62,000 nt of DNA, from NCBI RefSeq assembly GCF_000003815.2, contig NC_049994.1, forward strand, positions 3,567,195 to 3,629,194, given 5' to 3'. Within the stretch, counting starts at the first letter, position 1, and the number at the start of each line of letters is the position of its first letter. The stretch comes from Branchiostoma floridae. Lineage: Eukaryota > Chordata > Leptocardii > Amphioxiformes > Branchiostomatidae. Shown piece by piece: positions 58,801 through 62,000 of the stretch. A program made the position numbers and the translations under genes. The notes under the pieces were generated by a model. It saw only the letters and a list, made by a program, of their open reading frames with translations. It was not told the origin of the DNA and ran no database searches.

Positions 58801-60853
58801 CATCCTCACTCCCTCCTTTCCCGAAGTGCATCAGTGCGCAGGAAAGATGCAATGGCCATGTAGACTGCTTGGACTACTCGGATGAGATGGGCTGTGGTAA
58901 CTCTTCATGGTTTTACACTCCGTCGTCGTAGTAGCAGTCGCTACCCTGCAGAAGTCCTTGCTAACTTTGACTTCGGAGACGACAGTGCCCTTCTTAAACT
59001 TATTACTTTTTGCACAAATCCTGTTAGACAAAGGGGGTGGGGGTGGCATGTCAGTGGCATCATCTTCCCAGTATCTAACTACGTCTGTAGTAAGTATTTA
59101 GGGTGTTAACGGTGCACACACCAGTTCTTCCGCGACAGGGGTCCGAGCTAGTGCGCGAGAAAAAAGTGACGAAAGGCTTCCGAGGGTCCATGTTTGAGTT
59201 GACATTTCTCATTATTTCCTGCGAAATGACATTCAACGGTTACATGGCTGAAAAGCGTAGGAAATGGTGTGTTTTCGGTGCAAATTGTGTTTTGGTCCGC
59301 GTCTTACTTCCGGGATATTCCTACGCCTGAATGTGATTAGGCTCGTGACCTAGATTAACCTCTGAAGCGCTGTGTTAAGCCTAGTTGTAATGCCGCGCGC
59401 CGTGGATGATTAAAAAAACCGTAGTACTAGAATTTTTTTTATAATTAGCTGGATTACTCGTTAGGTTTTCCTCTTTCTGACAGTATCAGTCGTGTTTGCC
59501 GGAAAAATCATCTTCATGTTTTCTTTCAATGCCAAAATGCCCGATTTTTTGCATTATTTTTTACATGAAAATAATGTTTTTTCCCTCTAATTTTTTAAAA
59601 TCAGAGAAGTTGAAGGATCGAAACTTAGTTTGTCTTGTAGCTAAAGGAATATGCTTTCACCAGATATACAGTTATTTTGCTTCAGGATAATTCCCTGGTA
59701 GAGCTGGTCGCTAGACTTTAGGGTATGCCGCCTCCAATTGAAACCCCAAATAAACTGGTGTGTGCCCCCTTATACCGATTCTGACGCTCCGAAGCCACAG
59801 ATTTGTCCCGATTGACTGCCGCATAGGGGTAGGGTAGGGGGTTGGGGTCCGGGTTACCTGTTAGTGTTTTCACTGGTAGGTCACGACGTCCACTTGCCGC
59901 CAGGTCCCGTGCTGATTTTAGCTGTAGGTAAGAAAAAAAATCCAGGGGCCCTGCATGAAATTAGCATAAATTATAATTTTCAAGTCATGAAAATTACATT
60001 GAATTTCATAGAATTTAAGTGTTGTCAGAAAACAGGTGTAGTTTACCAAGAAAACCTTGTTTAAATTGAAATTGTCAAATTTTGGCAAAAATATGCCGGT
60101 TAGAATATGGTTTCAATGGCAACCCCCAAAAATATTAAACTTACTTTATTGATCAAAAACTTTTGCAAACAATATTTTGTGATGAATTACCAAGTTTCGT
60201 AGCTTTAGCTCTAGCCGTTCATGAGTTATGTGAAATAAATGTTGCTGAGGGCCTCAAAATCCCCCTATCTGTTCGGAATAGGTTTAGTGCAAAACGTGGT
60301 CCTTCTGAACTTTTGCATAAATTATGATAATGAGTTGGAATTAGCAACACCGTAACATCTCAAAATCTTTCTCTTACATTGACGAAGCAATGTATATACA
60401 ATGATCAACGAATAGAAATGGTACTGAGATTTTATGAACAAAACATTTTGGGGTCCGTTTGGACCCCACTCGGTCATTTTAGTCGCAAAAAAAGGTCGGG
60501 TGCTTGAGGGTTAAACTATCCACAGCGGCCCTTTTCCCAAATGGGACCGTAGCATAAGAAAATGTTTCCTCAAGCTAATAATTCCGTTATCTTCTTTTTA
60601 AAAAGTGATGTAGCACCAGAAAGAACTGGATTGATTTGAATTTTCTGTTTGCTTGTTTTTCAATCCGTTTGAACAGGTTACTGTGGGTATAACTGGATGC
60701 CTCTCTTTGATATCGATCCGTTCTACGCCTGGGGAAATATTGACAAATTACGGGTGAACCATGACGGATGCATTCTCATAGAAGAAGTCTGCGACGGAGA
60801 AATCGACTACTATTATCATGCTGGCATTCACGATGAAACTGACTGTACACAAG
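20294..60853 (+). CDS. CUB-Sushi-CUB-CUB-tectonin-LDLa mosaic protein, 19 exons, 3' incomplete
   Basis: Exons: 20294-20369, 20721-20945, 34640-34744, 35105-35299, 36511-36619, 38216-38334, 43639-43785, 44173-44529, 45574-45735, 46010-46124, 47092-47288, 49074-49226, 50388-50699, 51472-51597, 52564-52692, 53544-53687, 55500-55637, 58765-58896, 60677-60853. All junctions are GT/AG and phases agree, giving 1,039 codons. Modules: signal peptide (1-25), CUB (27-135), Sushi/CCP (136-200), CUB (201-325), CUB (326-444), six tectonin repeats (445-757) and six LDLa modules (758-1039). Nearly all introns are phase 1, the mark of exon shuffling. The product should be secreted or anchored outside the cell. 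Tectonin propellers bind glycans or LPS in tachylectin-1 and fish-egg lectin, so a recognition role is plausible but inferred. I do not know a named protein with this order. Confidence 0.8.
20721..20945 (+). CDS. Mosaic gene exon 2: first half of CUB1
   Basis: Acceptor GTTTAG, donor GTAGGG. Reads [20 protein letters not shown], then [11 protein letters not shown] and YDWLYVWEG, a clear CUB start with the C1-C2 pair. The C3-C4 cysteines are missing in this CUB. Confidence 0.88.
21055..21248. other. Repeat-like intron DNA next to the piggyBac piece
   Basis: TTAACAC-type words recur; this may be the 3' flank of the piggyBac-like fragment, but ends are not clear. Confidence 0.3.
21249..21420 (-). 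pseudogene. piggyBac-like transposase C-terminal zinc-finger fragment
   Basis: The minus frame ends with [16 protein letters not shown], then [13 protein letters not shown] and a stop. The spacing CxxC...C..V.LC..CW..H matches the cysteine-rich end of piggyBac transposases. Upstream coding is absent; LINE sequence begins at 21421. Confidence 0.55.
21421..23430 (+). mobile_element. LINE 3' end, interrupted by another element
   Basis: Two frames make up the LINE ORF2 C-terminus: 21421-21666 ([27 protein letters not shown]) and 21669-22082 ([36 protein letters not shown]), separated by a frameshift in a run of A at 21658-21664. The 3' UTR matches that of 17512-18235, but it is split: the first part ends at about 22091 and the rest resumes at about 23229, ending near TGTTGCAATAAAAAC (23413-23430). 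Inactive. Confidence 0.75.
22092..23231. mobile_element. 1.1-kb element inserted in the LINE, TTA duplicated
   Basis: Compared with the uninterrupted LINE copy, CTTAGTTA|ATCATC is split here. The insert starts CCTCCATG with a hairpin, contains a (GTCT)n tract at 22138-22186 and several repeated paragraphs, and ends near CATGGAGGTATGAGG and GAATTCTAG, followed by TTA. A 3-bp TTA (or 6-bp TAGTTA) target duplication is consistent. No coding capacity. Confidence 0.65.
23430..25900 (+). repeat. Long interspersed repeat, copy 1
   Basis: About 2.5 kb that recurs at 29964-31899 (direct) and 31898-34295 (inverted). Marker words in all three: AACTCAACCTTCGTGAAATG at one end and TACCTCCTTCTCAAAACCTA-like text at the other. 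A nested piece, 23860-24392, has its own inverted ends (GGCCACAGCAAGTAAATTTT and reverse). Open frames in it are short and not conserved as protein, so I call it non-coding. Confidence 0.75.
26086..26096 (-). terminator. Candidate poly(A) signal for the KCTD-like gene
   Basis: AATAAA on the minus strand about 630 bp after the stop. The region between (26097-26725) shows no other feature. Confidence 0.35.
26726..27317 (-). CDS. KCTD-like exon 3
   Basis: Acceptor CATGCAG before 27317. Holds the second half of the T1 domain and the C-terminus, stop at 26728-26726. The frame is open further upstream (to 27409), but phase agreement with exon 2 and the RDGRAF motif fix the junction at 27317. Confidence 0.85.
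26726..28607 (-). CDS. KCTD7/KCTD14-like BTB (T1) domain protein, nested gene
   Basis: Three exons on the minus strand, 28607-28596, 27755-27604 and 27317-26726, join in phase to a complete 251-residue protein: MENQ, then [18 protein letters not shown] and [47 protein letters not shown]. These are the T1/BTB signature motifs of KCTD proteins, closest in my reading to KCTD7/14. The C-terminal 130 residues are not recognised beyond that. KCTD T1 domains form oligomers and often act as cullin-3 or channel-regulating adaptors; the role here is inferred. The whole gene lies in intron 2 of the plus-strand mosaic gene. The 12-bp coding first exon is the least certain part. Confidence 0.8.
27604..27755 (-). 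CDS. KCTD-like exon 2
   Basis: Acceptor GTTCCCAG, donor GTAATT. Encodes [14 protein letters not shown] through GCYFIDR, the first half of the T1 domain. Confidence 0.87.
28358..28590. mobile_element. Foldback element in KCTD-like intron 1
   Basis: Left arm about 28358-28450 and right arm about 28475-28588 are reverse complements over most of their length, sharing TAATACACNTTTGCTGGC and TTTTTGTACTGGGTC. It ends only a few bases from the coding first exon. Confidence 0.7.
28596..28607 (-). CDS. KCTD-like exon 1 (start codon)
   Basis: ATGGAAAACCAG followed by GTACCA, with A at -3 and G at +4 of the start. The four residues MENQ join in phase 0 to LPKVVPLN. Chosen because no in-frame ATG precedes the T1 domain in exon 2. 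Confidence 0.5.
29592..29631. repeat. Short hairpin, TAATTACAAGGAGG arms
   Basis: Two arms of about 15 bp around 10 bp. The CCTCC word recalls the ends of the TTA-CCTCC elements. Confidence 0.6.
29964..31899 (+). repeat. Long interspersed repeat, copy 2
   Basis: Same orientation as copy 1 but lacking about 0.4 kb after 30150 (including one of the nested inverted ends) and about 160 bp at its right end. It meets copy 3 tail to tail at 31898-31899. Confidence 0.75.
31898..34295 (-). repeat. Long interspersed repeat, copy 3 (inverted)
   Basis: Reverse complement of copy 1 over about 2.4 kb, with both nested inverted ends (33330-33375, 33825-33860) kept. Its right end carries the same CTTCGTGAAATGGG text as copies 1 and 2 in reverse. 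Confidence 0.78.
34296..34639. other. Intron, nothing recognised
   Basis: Unique-looking intron DNA before exon 3 of the mosaic gene. Confidence 0.4.
34640..34744 (+). CDS. Mosaic gene exon 3: second half of CUB1
   Basis: Acceptor TTGAACAG, donor GTGATG. Encodes [19 protein letters not shown] and [12 protein letters not shown], the closing strands of CUB1 (DxGFKIxF). Phase 1 on both sides; it joins exon 2 across a 13.7-kb intron. Confidence 0.8.
34749..34799. repeat. (TA)n microsatellite
   Basis: About 25 TA units starting 5 bp after the exon 3 donor. Confidence 0.97.
35105..35299 (+). CDS. Mosaic gene exon 4: Sushi/CCP domain
   Basis: Acceptor GGCACTAG, donor GTAGGT, phase 1-1. Reads [16 protein letters not shown], then [21 protein letters not shown] and [10 protein letters not shown]: the four cysteines, GV-x-x-NG and W of a Sushi repeat. 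Confidence 0.9.
35361..35640 (+). mobile_element. tRNA-derived SINE
   Basis: tRNA-like head with A-box GAATGGCCGAATGGCTA and B-box GGGGTTCGACTCC, followed by the conserved-looking GTGTCCTTGGATAAGGCACT and GGGGAGGTAAAGGGCAATGG body. Related SINEs lie on the minus strand near 48600 and 61615. Confidence 0.75.
35930..36340. repeat. Interspersed repeat (ACCAGGGTACAGG words)
   Basis: Contains tandem-like paragraphs with TACCAAATTTCAGG and ACCAGGGTACAGG. The reverse complement of the same text lies at 39060-39245. Confidence 0.5.
36511..36619 (+). CDS. Mosaic gene exon 5: start of CUB2
   Basis: Acceptor TCTGGCAG, donor GTACCC at 36620, phase 1 to 2. Encodes [35 protein letters not shown]. Confidence 0.85.
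37200..38195. mobile_element. Foldback MITE split by a second inverted-repeat element
   Basis: Outer MITE: CTAGTTCATATTTATCC at 37200 and GGATAAAGGTGAACTAG at 38173-38190, with GGTAACCTATATCC next to each. Inner element, about 37395-38155: inverted ends CCTCTACCAGGCTTCGTGG and CCACGGAGCCTGGTGGAGG. Related outer MITE copies lie near 45750, 48975, 52725, 53920-54500 and 60893. Confidence 0.6.
38216..38334 (+). CDS. Mosaic gene exon 6: middle of CUB2
   Basis: Acceptor ATTCTAG, phase 2 to 1. Reads [20 protein letters not shown], then [16 protein letters not shown] with the third CUB cysteine. It ends at GTAAGT (38335), the first of seven tandem copies of that donor. Confidence 0.86.
38303..38672. 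repeat. 53-bp tandem array containing seven 5' splice sites
   Basis: The unit comprises 32 bp of exon 6 end (CTTCCTCCAACTACACGATG...) plus GTAAGTGG and 13 more intron bases. Donors lie at 38335, 38388, 38441, 38494, 38547, 38600 and 38653, exactly 53 bp apart. The last two units carry substitutions. Confidence 0.95.
38673..39054. other. Intron, (AAAC)n tract
   Basis: Holds an ACAAACAAAC run at about 38827-38853 and nothing coding. Confidence 0.5.
39055..39245. repeat. Interspersed repeat, inverted relative to 35930-36340
   Basis: GACTTGAAATTTGGCACAAGG and CCCCCTGTACCCTGGTAT words are the reverse complement of text at about 36060-36290. Confidence 0.5.
39325..39990. repeat. Pair of diverged direct repeats about 470 bp apart
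   Basis: About 150 bp at 39325-39480 and 39795-39990 share GCACTTTTCTGA, TTTTCTTT-GGCC, CCCCGCA and TCTAATTAATATTCA words, each followed by TATATA. They could be remnants of terminal repeats or a tandem duplication. Confidence 0.4.
40662..40694. repeat. Short palindrome, second copy
   Basis: Near-identical to 12979-13010: AAGGAG, T-rich arm, TCAGA centre, then AAAAGCTCCTT. Confidence 0.7.
40768..41719. mobile_element. piggyBac-type MITE, TTAA target
   Basis: TTAACCCTATTCAGACCGGG at the left and its reverse complement, CCGGTCTGAATAGGGTTAA, at the right. Next inside are poly(G)/poly(C) and CTTTTGAGGCCC on both ends. CCC at the end and TTAA flanks fit the piggyBac superfamily. It contains several TGACGTCAT words and no gene. 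A relic of one end lies near 60240-60290. Confidence 0.78.
41720..43638. other. Intron 6, no exon recognised
   Basis: CpG-containing DNA with poly(C) tracts at about 43068-43082. The minus open frame 43041-43517 has no domain and lacks splice support. Confidence 0.5.
43639..43785 (+). CDS. Mosaic gene exon 7: end of CUB2
   Basis: Acceptor TTGTTCCAG, donor GTAGGT, phase 1-1. Reads [18 protein letters not shown], then [17 protein letters not shown], which closes CUB2 with the fourth cysteine and the GFxxxY strand. Confidence 0.87.
44072..44138 (-). repeat. tRNA-like SINE remnant
   Basis: The minus strand shows A-box CAATGGTAGAGTG and B-box GAGTTCGATTCC; the T stem does not pair well and no acceptor stem is present, so it is not called as a tRNA gene. 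Confidence 0.5.
44173..44529 (+). CDS. Mosaic gene exon 8: CUB3 in one exon
   Basis: Acceptor TTTACAAG, donor GTAACT, phase 1-1. Reads [51 protein letters not shown] and a GFSARYE close. C3 and C4 are present, the C1-C2 pair is missing, the reverse of CUB1. Confidence 0.9.
44530..45475. other. Intron 8, nothing recognised
   Basis: AT-rich, no coding exon seen. Confidence 0.45.
45476..45551 (-). repeat. Single inverted copy of the 56-bp minisatellite unit
   Basis: GGTGTGTTACGCCGAAGGGC and CCGGCTATAT-GATACAGATACAG are the reverse complement of the array unit at 49227-49838. It lies just before the acceptor of exon 9. Confidence 0.85.
45574..45735 (+). CDS. Mosaic gene exon 9: tectonin repeat 1
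   Basis: Acceptor ACGATACAG, donor GTAAAA, phase 1-1. Reads [37 protein letters not shown]: the W...IxxISVSxxxxVWAL...G...RTGI pattern of tectonin repeats. Confidence 0.88.
45747..45860. mobile_element. Partial foldback MITE (GGGATATCAACCCGACGGAC type)
   Basis: Part of the CTAGTTCATCTTTATCC family; arms around AATATTACAAAAAAATGTTG pair as TTTCAAACTGCAA and TTGCAATTTGAAA. Confidence 0.5.
46010..46124 (+). CDS. Mosaic gene exon 10: tectonin repeat 2
   Basis: Acceptor TTCTGTAG, phase 1 to 2, donor GTGCGT at 46125. Reads [37 protein letters not shown]. The frame closes with a stop 8-10 bp into the intron, so the first donor must be used. Confidence 0.83.
46111..46443. repeat. 18-bp tandem array over the exon 10 donor, 18 units
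   Basis: The unit GTAGGAACGTACGGGTGG starts inside exon 10 and contains the donor GG|GTGGGT. Eighteen units and a half follow without a break; later units shift to GTAGGGATGTACGGGTGG. The G-rich strand could form quadruplexes. Confidence 0.96.
47092..47288 (+). CDS. Mosaic gene exon 11: tectonin repeat 3
   Basis: Acceptor TGCTACCAG, phase 2 to 1, donor GTACGA. Reads [17 protein letters not shown], then [18 protein letters not shown] and EAIVRK. Confidence 0.85.
47995..48345 (-). pseudogene. LINE ORF2 C-terminal fragment
   Basis: Minus frame with [53 protein letters not shown] and SKSTFRTNC, typical of LINE reverse transcriptase C-termini (L2/CR1-like). It differs from the LINE at 17512 and 21421. 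5' truncated, in intron 11. Confidence 0.75.
48600..48915 (-). mobile_element. tRNA-derived SINE (minus strand)
   Basis: Minus-strand head GGTCGCGTGGCGCAGCGGCA, B-box GAGTTCGAATCCC, body with TTGTGTCCTTGGGAAAGACC and TTCCTCACTTTACTCAGGTG. Same body family as 61615-61832. Confidence 0.75.
49074..49226 (+). CDS. Mosaic gene exon 12: tectonin repeat 4
   Basis: Acceptor TTTTGCAG, donor GTATCT, phase 1-1. Reads [16 protein letters not shown], then [20 protein letters not shown]. The donor is the first base of the 56-bp array. Confidence 0.84.
49227..49838. repeat. 56-bp minisatellite starting at the exon 12 donor, about 11 copies
   Basis: The unit holds GTATCTGTATCTATATAGCC, GGTATAACCGCCCTTCGGCG and TAACACACCAGCTT. 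The first GTATCT is the 5' splice site itself. The reverse-complement single copy is at 45476-45551. Confidence 0.95.
49839..50387. other. Intron 12 remainder
   Basis: Tail of the array, then AT-rich DNA with a partial foldback MITE end near 50190-50230 and a good acceptor at 50381-50387. Confidence 0.45.
50388..50699 (+). CDS. Mosaic gene exon 13: tectonin repeats 5 and 6
   Basis: Acceptor TTCTTACAG, donor GTAACT, phase 1-1. Two repeats in one exon: [26 protein letters not shown] and [32 protein letters not shown]. With exons 9-12 this makes six repeats. Confidence 0.88.
51472..51597 (+). CDS. Mosaic gene exon 14: LDLa 1
   Basis: Acceptor GCTGCCAG, donor T|GTACGA, phase 1-1. Reads [39 protein letters not shown]: a full LDL-receptor class A module with the CDG...DC...DE calcium motif. 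Confidence 0.88.
51985..52343. mobile_element. MITE with TTTTAGAACATGG ends and inner hairpin
   Basis: Ends TTTTAGAACATGG and CCATGTTCTAAAA are inverted. Inside, 52053-52086 and 52116-52150 form a nearly perfect 34-bp stem. Confidence 0.7.
52345..52490. mobile_element. 146-bp foldback element
   Basis: Inverted arms with AGTTAGAACATG ends and the shared CTATGGGCAAATAG inner word. It directly abuts the preceding MITE. Confidence 0.7.
52564..52692 (+). CDS. Mosaic gene exon 15: LDLa 2
   Basis: Acceptor GTTCCCAG, donor GTATGG, phase 1-1. Reads [39 protein letters not shown]. Confidence 0.88.
52725..52940. mobile_element. Foldback MITE, CTAGTTCATCTTTATCC family
   Basis: Ends GCTAGTTCATCTTTATCCG and CGGATAATGGCGAACTAGCG are inverted; central arms pair around AATGTTACAG. 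Confidence 0.7.
53544..53687 (+). CDS. Mosaic gene exon 16: LDLa 3
   Basis: Acceptor CTTTGTAG after a poly(C) tract (53497-53514), donor GTGAGA, phase 1-1. Reads [47 protein letters not shown]. The frame is open to the left of the acceptor, but phase and neighbour agreement support this start. Confidence 0.8.
53900..54500. mobile_element. Broken copies of the foldback MITE family
   Basis: GGGATATCAAGTGGACAGAGG (53921), CACGGATATAGGTTACCCC (54207) and GGTTACCCCGTGGATAAAGG (54473) are scattered pieces of the same family with other DNA between them. Confidence 0.5.
54541..55499. other. Intron 16, nothing recognised
   Basis: No coding exon seen; ends in a long pyrimidine tract at 55464-55490 just before exon 17. 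Confidence 0.5.
55500..55637 (+). CDS. Mosaic gene exon 17: LDLa 4
   Basis: Acceptor TTGGAAAG, donor GTGAGA, phase 1-1. Reads [43 protein letters not shown]. Confidence 0.87.
55638..58223. other. Intron 17, no exon recognised
   Basis: AT-rich intron DNA without a domain-bearing frame. A single diverged relative of the downstream array unit is at about 57960-58010, and a block at 58020-58170 recurs, diverged, at 59185-59290. Confidence 0.5.
58224..58790. repeat. 37-bp and 61-bp tandem array of 3' splice sites
   Basis: First about seven 37-bp units (CCTACAAACTGTAGATGCTG...GTCAAGAGG), then about five 61-bp units (CTACAAACTGCAGATGCTG...CGGATACAGGTTAAGG). Each has a pyrimidine tract, TAG or CAG, then the exon 18 start ATGCTGTGTG. 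The last unit is the real exon edge. Confidence 0.95.
58765..58896 (+). CDS. Mosaic gene exon 18: LDLa 5
   Basis: Acceptor AACTGCAG, donor GTAACT, phase 1-1. Reads [43 protein letters not shown]. All six cysteines are present only if this acceptor is used. Confidence 0.8.
59930..60290. repeat. Relic of the piggyBac-type MITE family
   Basis: CTAGCCGTTCATGAGTTATG, GGGCCTCAAAATCCCCC and TCGGAATAGG resemble the right end of the MITE at 40768-41719. No matching left end found. Confidence 0.5.
60677..60853 (+). CDS. Mosaic gene exon 19: divergent LDLa 6
   Basis: Acceptor TTGAACAG, donor GTACCT, phase 1-1. Reads [19 protein letters not shown], then [26 protein letters not shown]. It has C1, C3, C4 and C6 with the CDGE...DE calcium motif, but the cysteines expected at C2 and C5 are absent (C5 position holds Tyr), so one or two disulfides are lost. 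Confidence 0.8.
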
Positions 60854-60892
60854 GTACCTTTCTAACCAGTGTTCGCACTTGTGCGTAAAGCT

Positions 60893-61098
60893 AATTAACC
60901 TTTATTCTTGGGGTAACCTATATCTGTTGTTTTTAAAAGAGGGTATTTAGGATCAAGCCAACAGACAGTGGTTTCAACTTGCATTTCATAAGTATTGCAG
61001 CTTGAAATCAGTGTCCGTCGGCTTGATATTCCTGAATACCCTGTTTTTGAAAACAACGGATATAGGTTACCCCTCGGATAAAGGTGAATTAGCGTTAT
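60893..61098. mobile_element. Foldback MITE, CTAGTTCATCTTTATCC family
   Basis: GGGTAACCTATATCTGTTGT near the left and ACAACGGATATAGGTTACCC near the right are inverted, as are AAGCCAACAGACAGTGG and CACTGTCCGTCGGCTT-like inner arms. Confidence 0.75.
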
Positions 61099-61614
61099 AA
61101 TAGTCTGTGTAACGCAAACTTTGGCACTTGACAAAAATAATTGGTAAGTGCTGAAATGAAGGAAAAGACATGGTGAATATTATAACATTAGGCGTATATG
61201 ACCACGATATACCAAATAATAGTTGACTCAAGCAACTGGACATGATTTTGGAAACGGCCAGACGTTAAAATATATGACAGGCAATATCAGAGAAAATGTA
61301 CAAGCCTACCCTCAACAGGAAAGGAGACCTGTGTGTCGAACTGTCCGGTACTTGTGATCTAGCCCTCCCATCCCCCGAGATGTCCAACATTAGCTCTCTT
61401 GTTATCATTTATCATTGTTATTGTTATTGAGTTGGCTGACTCTCTCTTCACCGCCAGAGGCTGAATTGCGACGAGCTTACAATAGGCGGTGTGGCTGCCA
61501 TTCAGCGCCACTCAAATGACGTCAATGCGACTGTCACAAGTGTCTGGAGCGAGCTGACATTCGGCGCCACTCAGGTGACCTCAATACGACAGTAATTGAC
61601 CCAGGTGCGGCCAT

Positions 61615-61832
61615 GGTTTTGAACCACGCACACCTGGAAGGGCCCCTACTCTTTTCGATAAGTGTGATGGGATCTTAAACGTGCTCATCTTTAACGTAAA
61701 CCTTTTCACCTGAGTGAAGTGGGGAAAGTCGTGTAAAGTGCCTTTCCCAAGGGCACAAGATCGGTGACAAATCAACGGACTCGAACAAAGAACCTTTTTC
61801 GAACACACTACCGATTTCGCCACACGATCCCA
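61615..61832 (-). mobile_element. tRNA-derived SINE (minus strand)
   Basis: Minus strand: GTGTGGCGAAATCGGTAGTG head, GTTCGAGTCCG B-box, TTGTGCCCTTGGGAAAGGCA and TTTCCCCACTTCACTCAGGT body. Same family as 48600-48915. Confidence 0.7.
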
Positions 61833-61912
61833 TTAGCTCCTTTGCTCAAACAACAGGAGTTAACTAGCGGCGCCCTTGTCTTTCCTTTTTCTTATTTCCT
61901 GTTTTTCGGCAG

Positions 61913-62000
61913 ATATTTTGACTTCCACAATCTTACTCAGTGTCACCGACGAAAGCCGGCGGATGCTGTCTGGAACATTTGACCATTTCCCAAACCATAT
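61913..62000 (+). CDS. Possible next exon of the mosaic gene, cut by window end
   Basis: A very good acceptor (long pyrimidine tract, TTCGGCAG at 61905-61912) is followed by an open frame in the required phase 1: DILTSTILLSVTDESRRML, SGTFDHFPNH. SGTFDHFPN faintly recalls a CUB start, but no domain can be assigned from 29 codons. Confidence 0.38.

Overview
This is animal genomic DNA, most probably from a lancelet (Branchiostoma). The sequence shows genes cut into many short exons with consensus GT/AG junctions, CUB, Sushi, LDLa and tectonin modules mostly flanked by phase-1 introns, dense non-autonomous DNA transposons, tRNA-derived SINEs, LINE 3' ends and many minisatellites. The species call is inference. 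All exon models were made by hand from reading frame, splice signals and phase agreement; there is no transcript support.

Layout. (1) 1-8612, plus strand: a 5'-incomplete, 11-exon gene for a DUF7869-type protein (transposase-like core, Arg-Gly-rich tail), with several small transposons in its introns. (2) 8660-11520: two minisatellites with about 25-bp units and GC-rich self-complementary cores. Between them lies a broken coding relic (10222-10577) that resembles the first visible exon of gene 1. (3) 12195-14635, minus strand: the first two exons of a CYP2-like cytochrome P450. I could not find the remaining exons. (4) 14636-20290: mostly repeats, namely an inverted-repeat MITE, a tRNA-like SINE head, LINE pieces and microsatellites. 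(5) 20294 to the window end, plus strand: one very large gene with 19 supported exons (1,039 codons; 3' end not reached) and a possible 20th. It encodes signal peptide, CUB, Sushi, CUB, CUB, six tectonin repeats and six LDLa modules. Its 13.7-kb second intron contains, on the opposite strand, a complete small KCTD7/14-like BTB-domain gene (26726-28607), a piggyBac-like fragment, a LINE split by another element, and three copies of a roughly 2-2.5-kb repeat, two of them arranged tail to tail as a large inverted repeat.

How the parts fit. The large gene looks like a secreted or cell-surface mosaic protein. CUB, Sushi and LDLa modules are extracellular binding modules, and six tectonin repeats are enough for a whole beta-propeller of the kind found in tachylectin-1 and fish-egg lectin. 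A pattern-recognition or egg/mucus lectin role is therefore reasonable, but it is inference.

The most unusual observation is that minisatellites sit on the exon edges of this gene. A 53-bp unit repeats one 5' splice site seven times, an 18-bp unit repeats another 5' splice site about eighteen times, a 37/61-bp array repeats one 3' splice site about twelve times, and a 56-bp array starts exactly at a further 5' splice site. Where I followed the frame, using the wrong copy gives a stop or a frameshift.
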